Positions 20,220 through 21,859 of a DNA stretch of 21,859 bases are shown one piece after another. The position numbers and the translations under genes are program-made. The notes beneath the pieces were generated by a model. That model ran no database searches. It worked only from the letters and a program-made list of their open reading frames with translations, and had not been told where the DNA came from. Position 1 is the first letter of the stretch; each line of letters begins with the position of its first letter. Location: positions 1-21,859 of IMG/VR virus record IMGVR_UViG_3300031972_000700. One strand, 5' to 3'. This DNA is from a virus.

Positions 20220-21859
20220 ATGGCTCAGAATTATACTAGACAGAGTTCAATGGCTGATGGAGACACTATCACAGCAGCACTGTTTAACAACGAATATAAC
20301 CAGCTAGTAAATGCTTTTGCATATTCTTCATCTAGTGCCTCCTCTACTGGGCATCGGCATGATGGGTCTTCTGGTCAAGGTGGTAATATTCCTCAGATTG
20401 GTGACTTAGATTTTTTAAATAAAGTTGTAGTTGATGGTACAAATAATAGAGTAGGATTTTTTGTAGAGGTATCTAGCAGTGCAGTTGAACAGGTCCGTAT
20501 TCAAGATGGCGCTATTGTCCCTGTTACAGATAATGATATTGATCTTGGCACTAGTTCTTTAGAATTTAAAGATGGTTATTTTGATGGCACAGTTTATGCG
20601 GATGCTATCAACTTTAATGGAACTGCTATTACATCTACTGCTGCTGAGCTTAACATTTTAGATGGTGTAACATCAACTGCCGCAGAGATTAATCTTTTGG
20701 ATGGCGTTACAGCCACTACAACAGAACTTAACTATAACGACACAGGCGCTTCAGTAGGCACAGTAGTAGCTAGTAAAGTAGTTACAGTAGATGCGAATAA
20801 AGACGTAGCCAGCTTTCGTAACATTACACTTACTGGAGAACTAGATGCAGGGTCTCTTGACATTTCGGGGGACGCTGACATTGACGGTACGTTGGAGACT
20901 GATGCGTTGTCTATTAATGGAACAGCGGTTACGTCTACAGCAGCAGAACTTAATATACTTGACGGTGCTACAGTAGTTGTAGGTGAAATAAATGCTCTTG
21001 ACTTAGGAAGTACAGCAGTTGGTACAGCTATTGCTTCCAAAGCGGTTATTTTAGATTCTAGTAAAGACTATACTGGTATTAGAAATTTAACAATTACTGG
21101 TGAGTTAGATGCTGCTACGCTAGATATTTCTGGTGATGTAGATGTAGATGGAACCCTAGAAACAGACGCACTATCTATTAATGGTACTGCTGTAACTTCT
21201 ACAGCCGTAGAACTAAATATATTAGATGGTGTAACGTCAACTGCCGCAGAGCTAAACATACTTGATGGCAAAGCATTCCTTGATGAAGACAATATGGCAT
21301 CTAACAGTGCTACAGGTATTGCTTCTCAGCAGTCCATCAAAGCCTATGTAGACAGCCAAGTAACTGCACAGGACTTAGACTTTCAAGCAGACTCTGGCGG
21401 TGCGCTAAGCATAGACCTAGACTCAGAGACTCTTACGTTTACGGGCGGTACTGGTATTGATACTAGTGGCTCTGGTAACGCCGTGACCTTTGCTATTGAT
21501 AGCACTGTTACAACGCTTACTGGCTCACAGACCCTTACAAATAAGACGCTAACTGCTCCTACGCTTACAGGAACGGCTGTAGTTGCTTCTTTAGACATCT
21601 CAGGCGATATTGACGTAGACGGTACTACTAACCTTGATGTCGTTGATGTTGATGGCGCTGTGGATATGGCCTCTACCTTAGCTGTAGCTGGCGTAGTCAC
21701 TGCCAACGCTGGCGTAGTCGTAGACAACATCACGATTGATGGTAACGAAATCGACGTTACTTCTGGGAATTTAACTCTCGACATTGCCGCTGATTTGATT
21801 GTCGATGCTGAGTCAGACATTTTCTTGGACGCTGCGTCAGGGATTTATTCTTTCAATCA
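20220..21859 (+). CDS. Tail fibre or spike protein, N-terminal 546 residues; truncated by window edge
   Basis: The frame is open to the right edge. It has a short N-terminal module (MAQNYTRQSSMADGDTITAA), an HRHDG segment likely used in trimerisation or attachment, then repeats with [AV]E[LI]N-LDG words (about seven) and SL/TLDISGD-D-DG words typical of marine phage fibres. Two 52-residue units (from 20817 and from 21081) share 44 residues. LTGSQTLTNKTLTAPTLTGT is also fibre-like. It would form a trimeric beta-structured shaft; the receptor-binding tip is outside the window. The ATG has AGGAG seven bases before it. Confidence 0.85.
   Translation, partial: MAQNYTRQSSMADGDTITAALFNNEYNQLVNAFAYSSSSASSTGHRHDGSSGQGGNIPQIGDLDFLNKVVVDGTNNRVGFFVEVSSSAVEQVRIQDGAIVPVTDNDIDLGTSSLEFKDGYFDGTVYADAINFNGTAITSTAAELNILDGVTSTAAEINLLDGVTATTTELNYNDTGASVGTVVASKVVTVDANKDVASFRNITLTGELDAGSLDISGDADIDGTLETDALSINGTAVTSTAAELNILDGATVVVGEINALDLGSTAVGTAIASKAVILDSSKDYTGIRNLTITGELDAATLDISGDVDVDGTLETDALSINGTAVTSTAVELNILDGVTSTAAELNILDGKAFLDEDNMASNSATGIASQQSIKAYVDSQVTAQDLDFQADSGGALSIDLDSETLTFTGGTGIDTSGSGNAVTFAIDSTVTTLTGSQTLTNKTLTAPTLTGTAVVASLDISGDIDVDGTTNLDVVDVDGAVDMASTLAVAGVVTANAGVVVDNITIDGNEIDVTSGNLTLDIAADLIVDAESDIFLDAASGIYSFN

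Noticed and set aside
20732-21820. Long open frames on the minus strand opposite the fibre gene
   Set aside because: They are Ser/Val/Pro-rich complements of the Thr/Asp/Gly repeats, with no ribosome sites; frame shadows of the fibre.

Overview
The window is part of a tailed-phage genome, most likely a podovirus (short tail) of a Gram-negative, probably aquatic, bacterium. A family A DNA polymerase with an exonuclease domain, a T7 gp4-like primase-helicase and a probable ssDNA-binding protein form the replication arm. TerS, TerL, portal, scaffold, capsid, a SU10/P22-like head-tail adaptor, a nozzle-like protein and a repeat-rich fibre form the morphogenesis arm. No tRNA, rRNA, CRISPR array, integrase, lysis gene or RNA polymerase is visible. 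The sequence is AT-rich and gene-dense, with many ATGA/TAATG overlaps. The host is not identifiable from this window.

Layout. Positions 1-8193 are read leftward (minus strand). From the centre outward they hold an unrecognised 184-residue protein, a run of small genes carrying a repeated 13-base palindrome, a GP88-like protein, a compact cytosine-C5 methyltransferase-like protein, about ten overlapping small unknown genes, the ssDNA-binding protein, the primase-helicase and the start of the DNA polymerase, which runs off the left edge. Positions 8983-21859 are read rightward and follow a classical head-to-tail order, ending in a fibre gene that runs off the right edge.

The two arms diverge from an intergenic control region of nearly 800 bases (8194-8982), which is the most unusual part of the window. 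At its right end two near-mirror-image sigma70 promoters, each TTGACA-17-TATACT, stand back to back; the rightward one puts transcription start essentially on the terS ATG (predicted leaderless mRNA). To the left is a tandem 29-bp repeat giving three successive matches to the sigma54 (RpoN) -24/-12 consensus, plus an independent leftward match, several AAGCTT-centred AT-rich palindromes, an SP6-like or extended -10 motif and hairpins. The region could be the transcriptional switch and possibly a replication origin; these roles are inferred.

How the genes work together: the left arm supplies DNA synthesis and probably host-takeover or DNA-modification functions. The right arm packages DNA (TerS/TerL), builds the procapsid (portal, scaffold, coat), closes it (adaptor, nozzle) and adds the receptor-binding fibre. 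Notable details are a gene overlapping the portal 3' end by 176 bases, a strong UUCG-capped terminator after the coat gene, a hairpin terminator before the primase-helicase, and fibre repeats whose protein sequence is conserved while the codons are scrambled.
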